Source of the DNA: Pseudoneobacillus sp052180215
Lineage (GTDB): Bacteria; Bacillota; Bacilli; Bacillales; Cytobacillaceae
Reading direction: 5' to 3'
DNA: 64,000 nt
Assembly: GCF_052180215.1 (NCBI RefSeq)
Contig: NZ_CP197471.1
Span: 1,398,001-1,462,000 of the forward strand
Under the pieces are notes generated by a model that saw only the letters and a list, made by a program, of their open reading frames with translations, did no database searches and was not told the origin of the DNA. Position numbers and translations under genes: made by a program. Positions 16,108 through 24,612 of this stretch are shown here, one piece after another (within the stretch, counting starts at the first letter, position 1; each line of letters opens with the position of its first letter).

Positions 16108-17508
16108 ATGAAAAAGTTTTTTTTACTCTTGCTGGTGTGTTTAACCCTGATAATAAGTTTGTTATTGAAGTGGCAATGGCATGCCTATTCAACTAGTAGT
16201 ACCACTACTATAACAAAAGAAGCTAATCAACAAATACAAATAGTTGCAGGATCTTCTAAAATGGATATCCAACAAACCTTCTCGGGGCTAAGCCCAAAAG
16301 TCGAGTATGAAATTTTGGTTCCTGACAATATTTCTAAATGGACTTGTCAAACAAAGACAGGGAAGAAATGTAACTCAATTGATCAAAATCCAACTACTTA
16401 TCAATCCGAGGATGGAGAACTAAAAATAGTCTATTCTATCCCTTTGGATCGTAAGAAAAATTATTCATTGTTATCAAATTGGAAAATAAGACTAAAAGAG
16501 GTTTCTATACAACATTCCTCTGTTACCATAGCTGAATCATTTCTGCGCAAAGGAATATGGATTGTAGGATTGCCATTAAAAGGTTATAAAGAATTAGATC
16601 TCATTGACTTTTTTTCATTTGCAGGAGAAGGTGATTTTGAGAGTTTATATTTTCAAAAAACAAAGTTAGATTATCATCTGCAAGAATTGTCTTATGGCTA
16701 TTATTCTAATGCAAAACCCGAAAAAAAATGGACATTTTCTCAATATCCAAAATTACCCAAGATAAGCTTTATCGTTATTGTGTCATCTAATGAAATTGAA
16801 TATGAAAATAAAGATATGATAATCGTAAAGAAAAACCATAGTCCTGTAGAAATCGATAATAGACTTGTTAGACAATTTTTTAAGCGGAAATTAGAATTTG
16901 ATTCGGACGCCGCATCGGAAGTCTTTAGTTCTTATCTATCTAATAAAGAACCAGCTAACCCGGAAACGAGAGAAATAGTAAGTGAACTGAAAAGGGAATT
17001 GTCCAAGAACGAGTTGAGTGATTTTTATCAAAAAGTAATCAATAGTCCTTCCAGTTTGGATGAAAAAGAACTGGATACGATTTTAGGTGAAGTAAAAGGA
17101 CTAAAGACTCACTTTTTTCAAGAGAATCTTAACATTCCTTCTATACCTTTACTTTATTTTGTTGAGAGTAAATTCATACAATGGAATGGAGAACAAGATA
17201 AAAAAGTTGATTTACTTTATATGAACTCAAAGCGTTTATATCCAGTTGATCAAGTCCTAGGGTTGTTGGGATATCAAATTGATTATAAAAATAACCAAAT
17301 ATATGTTCATAAACAATCTCTATCGTATCAATTTAATCCATCACAAAATTATTTTCAATTGAATGGTCATGAATATGGATTGTTTGAGGTTCCCTTCGTC
17401 AAAATTAAGCAGCATTATTATATTGACCAAAACATGCTAACCGCTTTATTTAAGATAAATATAAAAGAAGATGGGGAAAATATTTTAATGGATAATCAAG
17501 ATTTATAA
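16108..17508 (+). CDS. Exported hypothetical protein with a C-terminal stalk (copper-amine-oxidase N-terminal-like) domain
   Basis: A 466-residue protein with an N-terminal signal or anchor (residues 1-22), a beta-rich extracellular region, a helical middle (about 290-350) and a C-terminal region with the rhythm of stalk domains: YPVDQVLGLLGYQIDYKNNQIYV, then VPFVKIKQHYYIDQNML. I do not recognise the first 350 residues. GGGG precedes ATG 16108; the frame opens earlier, without a ribosome site. The stop codon touches the target duplication of MITE copy 3. It is not in the B. subtilis ylb cluster. A cell-surface role is inferred from the signal only. Confidence 0.7.
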   Translation: MKKFFLLLLVCLTLIISLLLKWQWHAYSTSSTTTITKEANQQIQIVAGSSKMDIQQTFSGLSPKVEYEILVPDNISKWTCQTKTGKKCNSIDQNPTTYQSEDGELKIVYSIPLDRKKNYSLLSNWKIRLKEVSIQHSSVTIAESFLRKGIWIVGLPLKGYKELDLIDFFSFAGEGDFESLYFQKTKLDYHLQELSYGYYSNAKPEKKWTFSQYPKLPKISFIVIVSSNEIEYENKDMIIVKKNHSPVEIDNRLVRQFFKRKLEFDSDAASEVFSSYLSNKEPANPETREIVSELKRELSKNELSDFYQKVINSPSSLDEKELDTILGEVKGLKTHFFQENLNIPSIPLLYFVESKFIQWNGEQDKKVDLLYMNSKRLYPVDQVLGLLGYQIDYKNNQIYVHKQSLSYQFNPSQNYFQLNGHEYGLFEVPFVKIKQHYYIDQNMLTALFKINIKEDGENILMDNQDL

Positions 17509-17512
17509 GAAA

Positions 17513-17685
17513 GGCTGTTTTCGTATAAATTGTGTTTTTGGTAAAAATCCCAAAAAAACGGATTTTTACATCTTTTCTTAACAAGTGAGCAGTTCTTTTC
17601 TTGATTTTTATACGAGTTGTTTCATTCTGCACTGAGAAATCCCTTTGAATAAATTGGAAAGGCAACAAAGTTTTAGAAAAGAGCC
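17513..17685 (-). mobile_element. MITE copy 3 (type A), 173 bp
   Basis: Ends GGCTGTTTTCG and GAAAAGAGCC form the inverted repeats. The octamer ATAAGAAA is repeated perfectly at 17505-17512 and 17686-17693. The left copy contains the stop codon of the preceding gene, so insertion happened at its 3' end without changing the protein. Internal hairpin GTAAAAATCC/GGATTTTTAC is present. Confidence 0.93.
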
Positions 17686-17690
17686 ATAAG

Positions 17691-17720
17691 AAAAAACCCT
17701 GCAACCATATGGTTGCAGGG
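17691..17720 (-). terminator. Orphan leftward terminator
   Basis: CCCTGCAACCAT / ATGGTTGCAGGG is a perfect 12-bp inverted repeat at 17697-17720. The minus strand then runs into six T (17696-17691), whereas the plus strand has no T run. It therefore ends leftward transcription, yet no recognised minus-strand gene lies between it and 18138. Confidence 0.75.
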
Positions 17721-17721
17721 T

Positions 17722-17750
17722 CCTTCTATATCCTATATAAGGATAGAAGG
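17722..17750. repeat. Hairpin CCTTCTAT / ATAGAAGG
   Basis: A second inverted repeat beside the orphan terminator (17722-17729 and 17743-17750), without a T run. Its role is unknown. Confidence 0.5.
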
Positions 17751-17782
17751 CAAAGGGAGAGGAGAAACCGGAGGAAGAACTT

Positions 17783-17896
17783 ATGGGGAAACGTAAGTCT
17801 TCTCCGCGGTTGGCAACAACATCCTCGATTAGATGCTGTTACTATCATTATTTCCACAAACTATTTGCTTATACACCTTTTTATTATTTTTTATAA
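17783..17896 (+). CDS. Possible small protein, 37 residues
   Basis: ATG 17783 has GGAGG eight bases upstream and opens a 37-codon frame beginning MGKRKSSPRLATTSS and rich in aromatic residues near its end. The stop lies in the target duplication of MITE copy 4, so the original 3' end may have been altered. No family is recognised. A 40-codon minus-strand frame (17848-17726) ends just before the orphan terminator but lacks a good ribosome site. Either, both or neither may be real. Confidence 0.3.
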   Translation: MGKRKSSPRLATTSSIRCCYYHYFHKLFAYTPFYYFL

Positions 17897-17897
17897 A

Positions 17898-18041
17898 AGT
17901 TGTTTTCGTATAGATAGTGGTTTTAGAGCTCTCTTAATAAGTGCTCAGTTCCTTTCTTCGCTTTCGTATGAATTAAACACCCTATACGGTGAAATGCCTA
18001 TTTATTAGTTACAAAAAGCAACAAAGTTTTAGAAAAGAACC
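17898..18041 (-). mobile_element. MITE copy 4 (type B, internally shortened), 144 bp
   Basis: Ends AGTTGTTTTCG and GAAAAGAACC are inverted relative to each other, with a perfect TTTATAAA duplication at 17890-17897 and 18042-18049. The subterminal hairpin found in the full copies is deleted. Confidence 0.9.
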
Positions 18042-18137
18042 TTTATAAAATAGAGCATATTAATCTTACAGTTTGGAATGAGGCATTTGTTATGGTAGGA
18101 TATTTGTTGAAAAAGTCATAATAGTGGTGATTAAATC

Positions 18138-18719
18138 ATGAGAGTTGTCTCAGGTAAATGTAAAGGCAGAAGCCTTAAAGCTGTTCCAGGAAGTTCAACT
18201 AGGCCAACAACTGATAAAGTAAAAGAAGCTATCTTTAATATGGTTGGGCCATATTTTGAGGAAGGGATTGGATTAGATTTATTTGCTGGAAGCGGTGGGT
18301 TAGGTATTGAAGCCCTAAGCAGAGGGTTAGATAAAGTAATTTTTGTTGATCGCGACCCAAAAGCATTCCAAATTATTAAAGAAAATATTACAGCATGCGA
18401 TTTAAATGATAAGGTAGAAGTATATCGAAATGATTCAGAACGTGCCCTAAAAGCCATTTTAAAAAGGGAAATAAAGTTCGATTTTATTTTCTTAGATCCA
18501 CCATACAAAATGCAGCAATTAGTGAAGCTTTTAGAGACGATTGAGAAGGAAAAAATGTTAAACAGTAATGGTGTTATTGTTTGTGAACATAGTTCGGAAA
18601 TTCAATTACCTGATGAGGTTGGGTTACTAAAAAATACAAAGAGAGAGAAATATGGAATTATCGGAATTTCAATTTATCAATTGAAAGATGAAATGATTGG
18701 GGAGGCAGAAAATGGCTAG
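18138..18719 (+). CDS. rsmD: 16S rRNA (guanine966-N2)-methyltransferase RsmD
   Basis: RsmD methylates G966 of 16S rRNA using S-adenosylmethionine. The 193-residue protein has the family opening MRVVSGKCKGRSLKAVPG, motif I DLFAGSGGLGIEALSRG near residue 48 and the catalytic DPPYK near residue 121. It is ylbH of B. subtilis. It overlaps coaD by eight bases, a coupling seen widely in Firmicutes. Confidence 0.95.
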   Translation: MRVVSGKCKGRSLKAVPGSSTRPTTDKVKEAIFNMVGPYFEEGIGLDLFAGSGGLGIEALSRGLDKVIFVDRDPKAFQIIKENITACDLNDKVEVYRNDSERALKAILKREIKFDFIFLDPPYKMQQLVKLLETIEKEKMLNSNGVIVCEHSSEIQLPDEVGLLKNTKREKYGIIGISIYQLKDEMIGEAENG

Positions 18720-19194
18720 TATTGCAGTTTGTCCTGGAAGCTTTGATCCTATTACGCTAGGCCATCTAGATATTATTAAACGAGGAGCAAAGGTTTTTGA
18801 CCAGGTGTATGTGGTTGTACTAAATAATTCATCCAAGCAGCCTTTATTTAGTGTGCAAGAAAGAATAAATCTTATTAACGAGGTAACAAAAGAAATTCCA
18901 AATGTAAAAGTTGATTCTTTCCAAGGGTTACTTGTGGATTATGCTAAAAGTGTAAAAGCAAATGCCATATTAAGAGGCCTTAGAGCTGTTTCTGATTTCG
19001 AATATGAAATGCAAATAACATCTATGAACAGGGTGTTAGATGAAGAAATAGAAACTTTTTTTGTGATGACTAATAATCAATATTCTTTTCTTAGCTCGAG
19101 TATTGTAAAAGAAGTTGCTAAATATAATGGTAATATTGCTGATTTAGTACCTCACCCCGTTCAAAAAGCCTTAAAAGAAAAATTTAAAAACTAA
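18712..19194 (+). CDS. coaD: Phosphopantetheine adenylyltransferase CoaD
   Basis: CoaD catalyses the fourth step of coenzyme A synthesis, 4'-phosphopantetheine plus ATP to dephospho-CoA. The 160-residue protein has the nucleotidyltransferase motif PGSFDPITLGHLDI near residue 8, the substrate-binding GLRAVSDFEYE near residue 88 and the second signature SFLSSSIVKEVA near residue 126. ATG 18712 follows GGGGAGG, while the open frame begins five codons earlier. The coding region ends at a strong terminator. Confidence 0.96.
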   Translation: MASIAVCPGSFDPITLGHLDIIKRGAKVFDQVYVVVLNNSSKQPLFSVQERINLINEVTKEIPNVKVDSFQGLLVDYAKSVKANAILRGLRAVSDFEYEMQITSMNRVLDEEIETFFVMTNNQYSFLSSSIVKEVAKYNGNIADLVPHPVQKALKEKFKN

Positions 19195-19196
19195 AA

Positions 19197-19236
19197 AGAT
19201 CCAATTTCCTCAAGGAGGAAATTGGATTTTTTAGTT
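19197..19236. terminator. Bidirectional terminator between coaD and ylbJ
   Basis: ATCCAATTTCCTC / GAGGAAATTGGAT, a 13-bp stem with a three-base loop and A/T runs on both sides. Confidence 0.92.
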
Positions 19237-20457
19237 TTTGCTAAAGTAAAATCTTCTCATTAAAATCATTGTATATAAACATAGGGCTGAGATTGTTAAT
19301 AATGGACCATAATGACTCATATAAGGAAGTATATGATGAATAATGGAATCTTCCTTAAACAATGAAACTGGGATTGCATGGGAGGGTTGTTCAATATTAT
19401 AAAATCGTTCATAAACCGTTTTCCAAAGAACAATCGTTAATAAACTTGAAAATACACCATGTAAAATACGTGCGAAAAAAAACGGCTGAAAACGAATATC
19501 AGTTTGTGCAAGAATACTTGCCACCTGTGCTTGAACACTGAACCCACTAAAAGCAAGAATAAAGCTTGTAATAATAGTCAATTGTAAAAGTGATGCATCT
19601 TGAACTTGACTTGCCATTTGACTGCCCTGAGTGATTTCAAATAAGCCAGATATAAGTGGGACACTTAAGGAGTTTGGTATGGATAGGGCTTTGAAAACAT
19701 ATTCAATGATTTTGGCCAAAAATGCAGTAATATGAAGATGAAATAAAATTTTATTTATAACAGAAAATAATATAATAAAGCCACCGATCATTAGTAATGT
19801 TTGTATGGAAGAGGTTACTGCATCACCAATTAATTTTCCAATAGGACGATTATCTTTTACTCTTGTACGATGTAAGGCAATTAGGGCTGTTCGAATAGGA
19901 AATTTTGATTTGTTTTTTTTCTTTTCTTTTTCTTCATGATCATTTCTTCCATAAAATCTCATTACTAAGCCTACACAAATATTACCTAAATAATGGGCCA
20001 AGGCTAACACTATACCCAGGTGAGGATTTTTAAAAAAACCTACTGAAACGGCACCAAAAATAAATAATGGATTTGAAGAATTTGTAAATGAAACAAGTCT
20101 TTCTGCTTCAATCCTACTAATTTGTTTTTCCTGTCTTAAACGTGCTGTTAGCTTAGCTCCAGCTGGAAAGCCGGATGCCATTCCCATTGCCCACACAAAA
20201 CCACCCACACCGGGTACCCTAAATAGTGGTCTCATTAAAGGCTCGAGTAGTACTCCAATAAATCGTACAATTCCAAACCCGATTAACATTTCAGAGATAA
20301 TAAAAAAAGGTAAAAGAGATGGAAAGACTATCTCCCACCACATATCTAATCCTCTAATAGAGGCTTCAAAAGATTCCTCGGGATAGACAATGAGTGAAGC
20401 TGCCATTATCGTAACGGCAATAGCTAAAAAAGCTGTTTTGATCCTAGAACGCCACAA
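19231..20457 (-). CDS. ylbJ: Sporulation integral membrane protein YlbJ
   Basis: A 408-residue membrane protein with about eight to nine hydrophobic segments and nucleoside-recognition (Gate) style motifs: FPSLLPFFIISEMLIGFG near residue 45 and MGMASGFPAGAKL near residue 90. In B. subtilis ylbJ is expressed in the mother cell and is required for normal spore formation; its substrate is not established. TTG 20457 is preferred to the TTG six bases earlier, which almost touches GAGGAGG. It is transcribed alone and opposite to its neighbours. Confidence 0.9.
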   Translation of the reverse strand: MWRSRIKTAFLAIAVTIMAASLIVYPEESFEASIRGLDMWWEIVFPSLLPFFIISEMLIGFGIVRFIGVLLEPLMRPLFRVPGVGGFVWAMGMASGFPAGAKLTARLRQEKQISRIEAERLVSFTNSSNPLFIFGAVSVGFFKNPHLGIVLALAHYLGNICVGLVMRFYGRNDHEEKEKKKNKSKFPIRTALIALHRTRVKDNRPIGKLIGDAVTSSIQTLLMIGGFIILFSVINKILFHLHITAFLAKIIEYVFKALSIPNSLSVPLISGLFEITQGSQMASQVQDASLLQLTIITSFILAFSGFSVQAQVASILAQTDIRFQPFFFARILHGVFSSLLTIVLWKTVYERFYNIEQPSHAIPVSLFKEDSIIHHILPYMSHYGPLLTISALCLYTMILMRRFYFSKN

Positions 20458-20695
20458 AAACAAGACCTCCTCTATCCAACACCAAATTATGCAATGAACT
20501 TAAAGAATGGTAGAATAGGATGTATTATAGATTTAAATTCCTTATTTGAAGGAATTAAATTCACATTACCTTGTCCCTACATATCACAATATACTCATAG
20601 AAATGAAAATTAGACCATAAGATTGTTCTAGACTAAGCTTAGGTAACAATTTTTAATCCAAAACAAACGCTGTTTCGAAAGAGGGGGGAATCTCC

Positions 20696-21499
20696 TTGAA
20701 ACGTCCAAAAATAGGTTTGGCACTAGGTTCCGGTGGAGCAAGAGGTTTTGCTCATCTAGGGGTTATAAAGGTATTAAAGGATGAAGGAATACCAATCGAT
20801 ATGATTGCCGGAAGTAGTATGGGAGCGCTTGTGGCTTCCTTTTATGCGGCAGGAATTGATTTAGGTCAGCTTTACCGTTTGTCAACGGCATTCAAACGAA
20901 AATATTACTTAGATTTTACTGTTCCTAAAATGGGTTTTATAGCCGGAAAAAGAGTCAAGGAGCTTGTACGTGTCTTTACACATAACAAGAATATTGAACA
21001 ATTAAATATTCCCGTAGCAATTGTGGCTACGGATTTAATGTCTGGAGAAAAAGTCGTTTTTAAAAATGGGTCAGTAGCTGATGCGGTCAGAGCAAGCATA
21101 GCTATTCCTGGGATATTTGTTCCTGTAAAATGGAATAATCGTATTCTAGTTGATGGAGGAGTAGCTGACCGAGTTCCGGTATCAGTCGTAAAGGAAATGG
21201 GTGCTGACATTGTGATAGCGGTTGACGTTTCTCAAGTAAAGCGTGACGCAGAAATTACCTCAATATATGATGTCATTATGCAGAGTATCGATATTATGCA
21301 AAAAGAATTGGTTACGTACCGTGAAATTGCCTCTGATGTAATGATTCGTCCACAGGTCCAAATGTATAGCTCCAAATCATTTACCAATATCGAGGATATT
21401 ATTTTGATGGGAGAAAAGGAAGCAAAAAATCAATTACCCAATATAAGAACATTAATGGAAAACTGGAAGGAGCCTATGCAAAATGAAAACGAAATATAA
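20696..21499 (+). CDS. ylbK: Patatin-like phospholipase family protein YlbK
   Basis: A 267-residue soluble protein of the patatin/RssA family. The N-terminal oxyanion motif GSGGARGFAHLG, the nucleophile elbow G39-S-S41-M-G with catalytic Ser41, and the acidic partner in VDGGVADRVP near residue 155 are intact, so a Ser-Asp dyad lipid hydrolase is likely; the substrate is unknown. Translation starts at TTG 20696 after GAGGGGGG. The 3' end overlaps ylbL by 17 bases, so the two are coupled. Confidence 0.92.
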   Translation: MKRPKIGLALGSGGARGFAHLGVIKVLKDEGIPIDMIAGSSMGALVASFYAAGIDLGQLYRLSTAFKRKYYLDFTVPKMGFIAGKRVKELVRVFTHNKNIEQLNIPVAIVATDLMSGEKVVFKNGSVADAVRASIAIPGIFVPVKWNNRILVDGGVADRVPVSVVKEMGADIVIAVDVSQVKRDAEITSIYDVIMQSIDIMQKELVTYREIASDVMIRPQVQMYSSKSFTNIEDIILMGEKEAKNQLPNIRTLMENWKEPMQNENEI

Positions 21500-22505
21500 A
21501 ATAGGTTCTTTACTATTCGCAGCTGTTGTATTCATGGCTAGTTCCTTTTATACATTACCATACTATGTGTCCAAACCTGGTATGGCAAAGGAACTGGAGC
21601 CAATTATTAAAGTAGAAAATGGTTTTGAAGAAAAAGGAAACTTTATGTTAACAACAGTCAGAATGGGTAAAGCAAATATTTATTCTTATTTATTAGCTAA
21701 AGCAAGTAAGTATCAAGAAATTTATCCTGTGGATGTAATAAAAAGAGACGATGAATCGGATGAGGAATATACTACACGTCAATTACATCTTATGGAAAGT
21801 TCTAAACTTAATGCGATTGAAGTTGCTTACAAAAAACATGGTCTCCCTGTTAATTATCAGTATAAAGGAGTATATGTTTTAAATATCTATCCGGGTATGC
21901 CTGCAGATGGAAAGTTACTACCGGGTGATAGAATATTTAAAGCAGATAATAAGAGTTTTAGTTCTTCTGAGTTATTTATTGAGTATGTAAGTAACAAAAA
22001 AGAAGGAGAAAACATCAACCTAACCATTGAAAGAAATAATCAAACAAAAGATATTAGTCTCACTGTTGCTCCTTTTCCTGATCAGCCCTCCAAAAAAGGA
22101 GTAGGGATTGGTCTTGTAGACGACAAAGAGATAATGGTAGACCCTGAAGTTACGGTTAATACAGAAGAAATAGGGGGACCTTCTGCAGGACTAATGTTCT
22201 CCTTAGAAATATACAATCAATTAACAAAAGAAGATTTAACAAAAGGATATGAAATTGCCGGAACAGGAACCATTGATCCAAATGGAGAGGTCGGACCTAT
22301 TGGTGGAATTGAGCAAAAGATTGTTGCTGCAGATAAAGTGGGAGCTGAAATTTTCTTTGCACCAAATGAAAAAGGAATTAAAGATTCCAATTATAATGCA
22401 GCTATAAAAACGGCTAAAGATATTCATACTAAAATGAAAATAATACCAGTTGATACCTTTGATGAAGCTGTGGCTTATCTTGAATTACTTCCAGCAAAAA
22501 AATAG
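21483..22505 (+). CDS. ylbL: Membrane-anchored PDZ/Lon-like protease YlbL (DdcP)
   Basis: YlbL (DdcP) of B. subtilis is a membrane protease that helps restart division after DNA damage by degrading the inhibitor YneA. The 340-residue product has an N-terminal membrane anchor (about residues 7-24), a PDZ domain (about 120-205, GVYVLNIYPGMPADG) and a C-terminal Lon-type protease domain with the Ser-Lys dyad Ser234 (GGPSAGLMF) and Lys279 (IEQKIVAA). It overlaps ylbK and ends at a terminator. Confidence 0.95.
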   Translation: MKTKYKIGSLLFAAVVFMASSFYTLPYYVSKPGMAKELEPIIKVENGFEEKGNFMLTTVRMGKANIYSYLLAKASKYQEIYPVDVIKRDDESDEEYTTRQLHLMESSKLNAIEVAYKKHGLPVNYQYKGVYVLNIYPGMPADGKLLPGDRIFKADNKSFSSSELFIEYVSNKKEGENINLTIERNNQTKDISLTVAPFPDQPSKKGVGIGLVDDKEIMVDPEVTVNTEEIGGPSAGLMFSLEIYNQLTKEDLTKGYEIAGTGTIDPNGEVGPIGGIEQKIVAADKVGAEIFFAPNEKGIKDSNYNAAIKTAKDIHTKMKIIPVDTFDEAVAYLELLPAKK

Positions 22506-22510
22506 AAACT

Positions 22511-22546
22511 AAAAAACCTTTGCCTAATAGGGGCAAAGGTTTTTTA
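22511..22546 (+). terminator. Terminator after ylbKL
   Basis: AAAAAACCTTTGCC / GGGCAAAGGTTTTTT stem and T run. Confidence 0.92.
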
Positions 22547-22605
22547 TATTACTTTAAATAATTGCCGGATATTTTGGTAAATATATGAAAAAAGAGAGGT
22601 GCAAA

Positions 22606-23067
22606 ATGAAAAATAAAAAATGGATGTTAATAGGAATGTTAATCGCACCTTGGTTTTCTCTACCATTGCTTGGTAAGAAGTCATTTAAACGATTTTTACC
22701 AGCAGTCATATTTATCAATATTGTCATTTTTATTGAGAGTATAATTGCATATAAACGCAAATGGTGGTGGTTTTATGAGAAACTTCATCGAAAAATAAAT
22801 GGAGAATTTCCTTTAATGTGGGGTCCATTTTTTATCGGTTCTTTTTGGATTATGAAATTTACCTACGGCAGGTTCCGACTTTATATGCTTACGAATTTTA
22901 TTATCGATTCATTATTTGTTTTTCCTGGAATCTTAATCCTAAGAAAATTAGGTATCGCTTCCTTAGTTCGTCTTAAACATTATCAGCTTCTTATCCTATT
23001 TTTATATAAGGCGATAATCTTGTATATATTTCAATTTTTTAAAGAAAGTATAAGCAAAAAGAGATAG
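22606..23067 (+). CDS. Hypothetical polytopic membrane protein
   Basis: A 153-residue protein with four to five hydrophobic segments and an aromatic, basic loop (KRKWWWFYEKLHRK near residue 53). It resembles small CBO0543-type membrane proteins of spore formers in size and helix pattern, but I cannot confirm this. ATG 22606 follows GAGAGGTG; the frame opens seven codons earlier. It is a single gene with its own terminator and opens the accessory island between ylbL and ylbM. Confidence 0.6.
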   Translation: MKNKKWMLIGMLIAPWFSLPLLGKKSFKRFLPAVIFINIVIFIESIIAYKRKWWWFYEKLHRKINGEFPLMWGPFFIGSFWIMKFTYGRFRLYMLTNFIIDSLFVFPGILILRKLGIASLVRLKHYQLLILFLYKAIILYIFQFFKESISKKR

Positions 23068-23095
23068 AGCTATAGCCATAGCTCTATTTTTTTTA
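23064..23095 (+). terminator. Terminator
   Basis: ATAGAGCTAT / ATAGCTCTAT stem with a four-base loop and eight T. Confidence 0.92.
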
Positions 23096-23167
23096 TGTTA
23101 TAAAGCTTGTATATAGCAAAATATATCTGTTTTTAATTACTAATTTTACCAGTGGTGAAATTTTCCC

Positions 23168-23220
23168 AACCTTCATTATCGGAATTGTAGTTGTTGAAGG
23201 CTGAAAATTTAGAATATACT
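23168..23220 (+). promoter_or_regulatory. Probable promoter of the subtilisin gene with an inverted repeat
   Basis: TTGTTG (23191-23196) and TATACT (23215-23220) have an 18-base spacer and lie about 55 bases before the protease start. CCTTCA (23170-23175) and TGAAGG (23195-23200) form an inverted repeat whose right arm covers the -35 box, which would suit a regulator site. Confidence 0.45.
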
Positions 23221-23273
23221 AAAAATGCAGTTGGAATGAACTGCTAGTTTATAAGTTTGAGAGGAGCTGTAAG

Positions 23274-24536
23274 ATGAAAAAGAGAAAAGCGATTGGATCA
23301 GTTGTACTCAGTTTAGCAATGGGAATGTCAATGTTTGCAACAGGGGCTTTTGGGCAGGCGCCAGATAGTAATGAAAACTATCGGGTATTAATCCAAGGAC
23401 CAAATGCAGCAAAAGCTAAAGCCAAAGCCGATTTTGGAGTGCGCTGGGATTTTAATGAGGATGGCTTTACCACTACTGTTAATGGGCAACAATATTCAGC
23501 ACTCTTAAAAAACAAGAATTTAAAAGTAGAAGAACTACAGCCAATAACTCTTCATTATCAAAATGAAGCAGCTGGTAAGCCAGGTGGCTCCACTGCATCA
23601 GGACCTAGTGATCAAACACCTTGGGGAATAGAAGCCATTTATAATAACCCTACTATTCAAACTACATCTGGTGGTGCGGGGGTAAAAGTAGCTGTTTTAG
23701 ATACAGGGATAAATCTAAATCATAAGGATTTAACAGGAAGTACTGAACAGTGTAAAGACTTTACTGATATGAAAACATCACTTGTTGACGGAACATGTAC
23801 AGATAAAAATGGTCATGGAACACATGTATCGGGTACCATATTAGCTAATGGAGGTTCCGATGGTAAGGGAATCTATGGAGTAGCTCCTGGAGCAAAATTA
23901 TGGGCATATAAGGTTTTAAATGACAGAGGTTCAGGTTATTCAGATGATATTGCCAATGCTATTAAAATGGTAGCTGATGAAGCAGTGAGAACCAATTCAC
24001 ATGTGGTTATTTCAATGTCACTTGGGTCCTCAACAAAGAGCACACTAATTGAAGATGCAGTAAATTATGCATATGGCAAAGGTGTATTAGTAGTTGCGGC
24101 TGCAGGGAATGATGGACCTGGAGAAAATACAATTGGCTACCCTGGTGCATTAGTTAATGCGGTAGCAGTAGCAGCATTAGAAAATGTTCAAGAAAATGGT
24201 ACTTACCGTGTAGCTGATTTCTCTTCTCGTGGAAGTTCAGCAACAGATGGAGATTATGTGATTCAAGAACGTGATGTAGAAATTTCCGCACCTGGTAGAG
24301 CGATTGAATCAACCTGGTATGACGGTAGCTATAATACAATTAGTGGTACATCAATGGCTACTCCACACGTTTCTGGATTAGCAGCAAAAATTTGGGCAGC
24401 TAATCCTTCTTGGAGCCATGCTCAGCTTCGAGCAGAACTTCAAAATCGTGCAAAAGCGAATGATATTAAAGGTGGAACCGGTGCAGCAACTGGAGATGAT
24501 TATGCATCAGGCTTTGGATTTGCAAGAGTAAATTAA
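23274..24536 (+). CDS. Secreted subtilisin-family serine protease (sphericase/TA41-like)
   Basis: A 420-residue pre-pro-protease. It has a Sec signal peptide (residues 1-27, AFGQA), a propeptide to about residue 108, and a mature S8 domain with the catalytic triad Asp143 (LDTG), His181 (NGHGTH) and Ser360 (GTSMATPH). Cys160 and Cys175 are placed to form the disulfide of the sphericase/TA41 group; the segments LWAYKVLNDRGSGYSDDI and IGYPGALVNAVAVAALENVQ closely recall those Bacillus enzymes. It should be an extracellular endopeptidase. GAGAGGAG precedes the ATG. The downstream RNPP-type regulator and peptide suggest density-dependent control. Confidence 0.92.
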   Translation: MKKRKAIGSVVLSLAMGMSMFATGAFGQAPDSNENYRVLIQGPNAAKAKAKADFGVRWDFNEDGFTTTVNGQQYSALLKNKNLKVEELQPITLHYQNEAAGKPGGSTASGPSDQTPWGIEAIYNNPTIQTTSGGAGVKVAVLDTGINLNHKDLTGSTEQCKDFTDMKTSLVDGTCTDKNGHGTHVSGTILANGGSDGKGIYGVAPGAKLWAYKVLNDRGSGYSDDIANAIKMVADEAVRTNSHVVISMSLGSSTKSTLIEDAVNYAYGKGVLVVAAAGNDGPGENTIGYPGALVNAVAVAALENVQENGTYRVADFSSRGSSATDGDYVIQERDVEISAPGRAIESTWYDGSYNTISGTSMATPHVSGLAAKIWAANPSWSHAQLRAELQNRAKANDIKGGTGAATGDDYASGFGFARVN

Positions 24537-24550
24537 ACTATTACTATAGG

Positions 24551-24582
24551 AAGCTCTCTGATCATTCAGGGAGCTTTTTAAA
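24551..24582 (+). terminator. Terminator after the subtilisin gene
   Basis: AAGCTCTCTGA / TCAGGGAGCTT stem, four-base loop and T run. Confidence 0.87.
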
Positions 24583-24612
24583 CGGTAAATACTATTTTTT
24601 TCTTAGGAAAAA

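Noticed and set aside
17450..17704. An 84-codon open frame on the minus strand
   Set aside because: It lies mostly in MITE copy 3 and overlaps the real gene end at 17508; no ribosome site.
17709..18008. A 99-codon open frame on the plus strand
   Set aside because: It starts inside a palindrome and passes through MITE copy 4; the arginine-rich start is a translated ribosome-site-like sequence.
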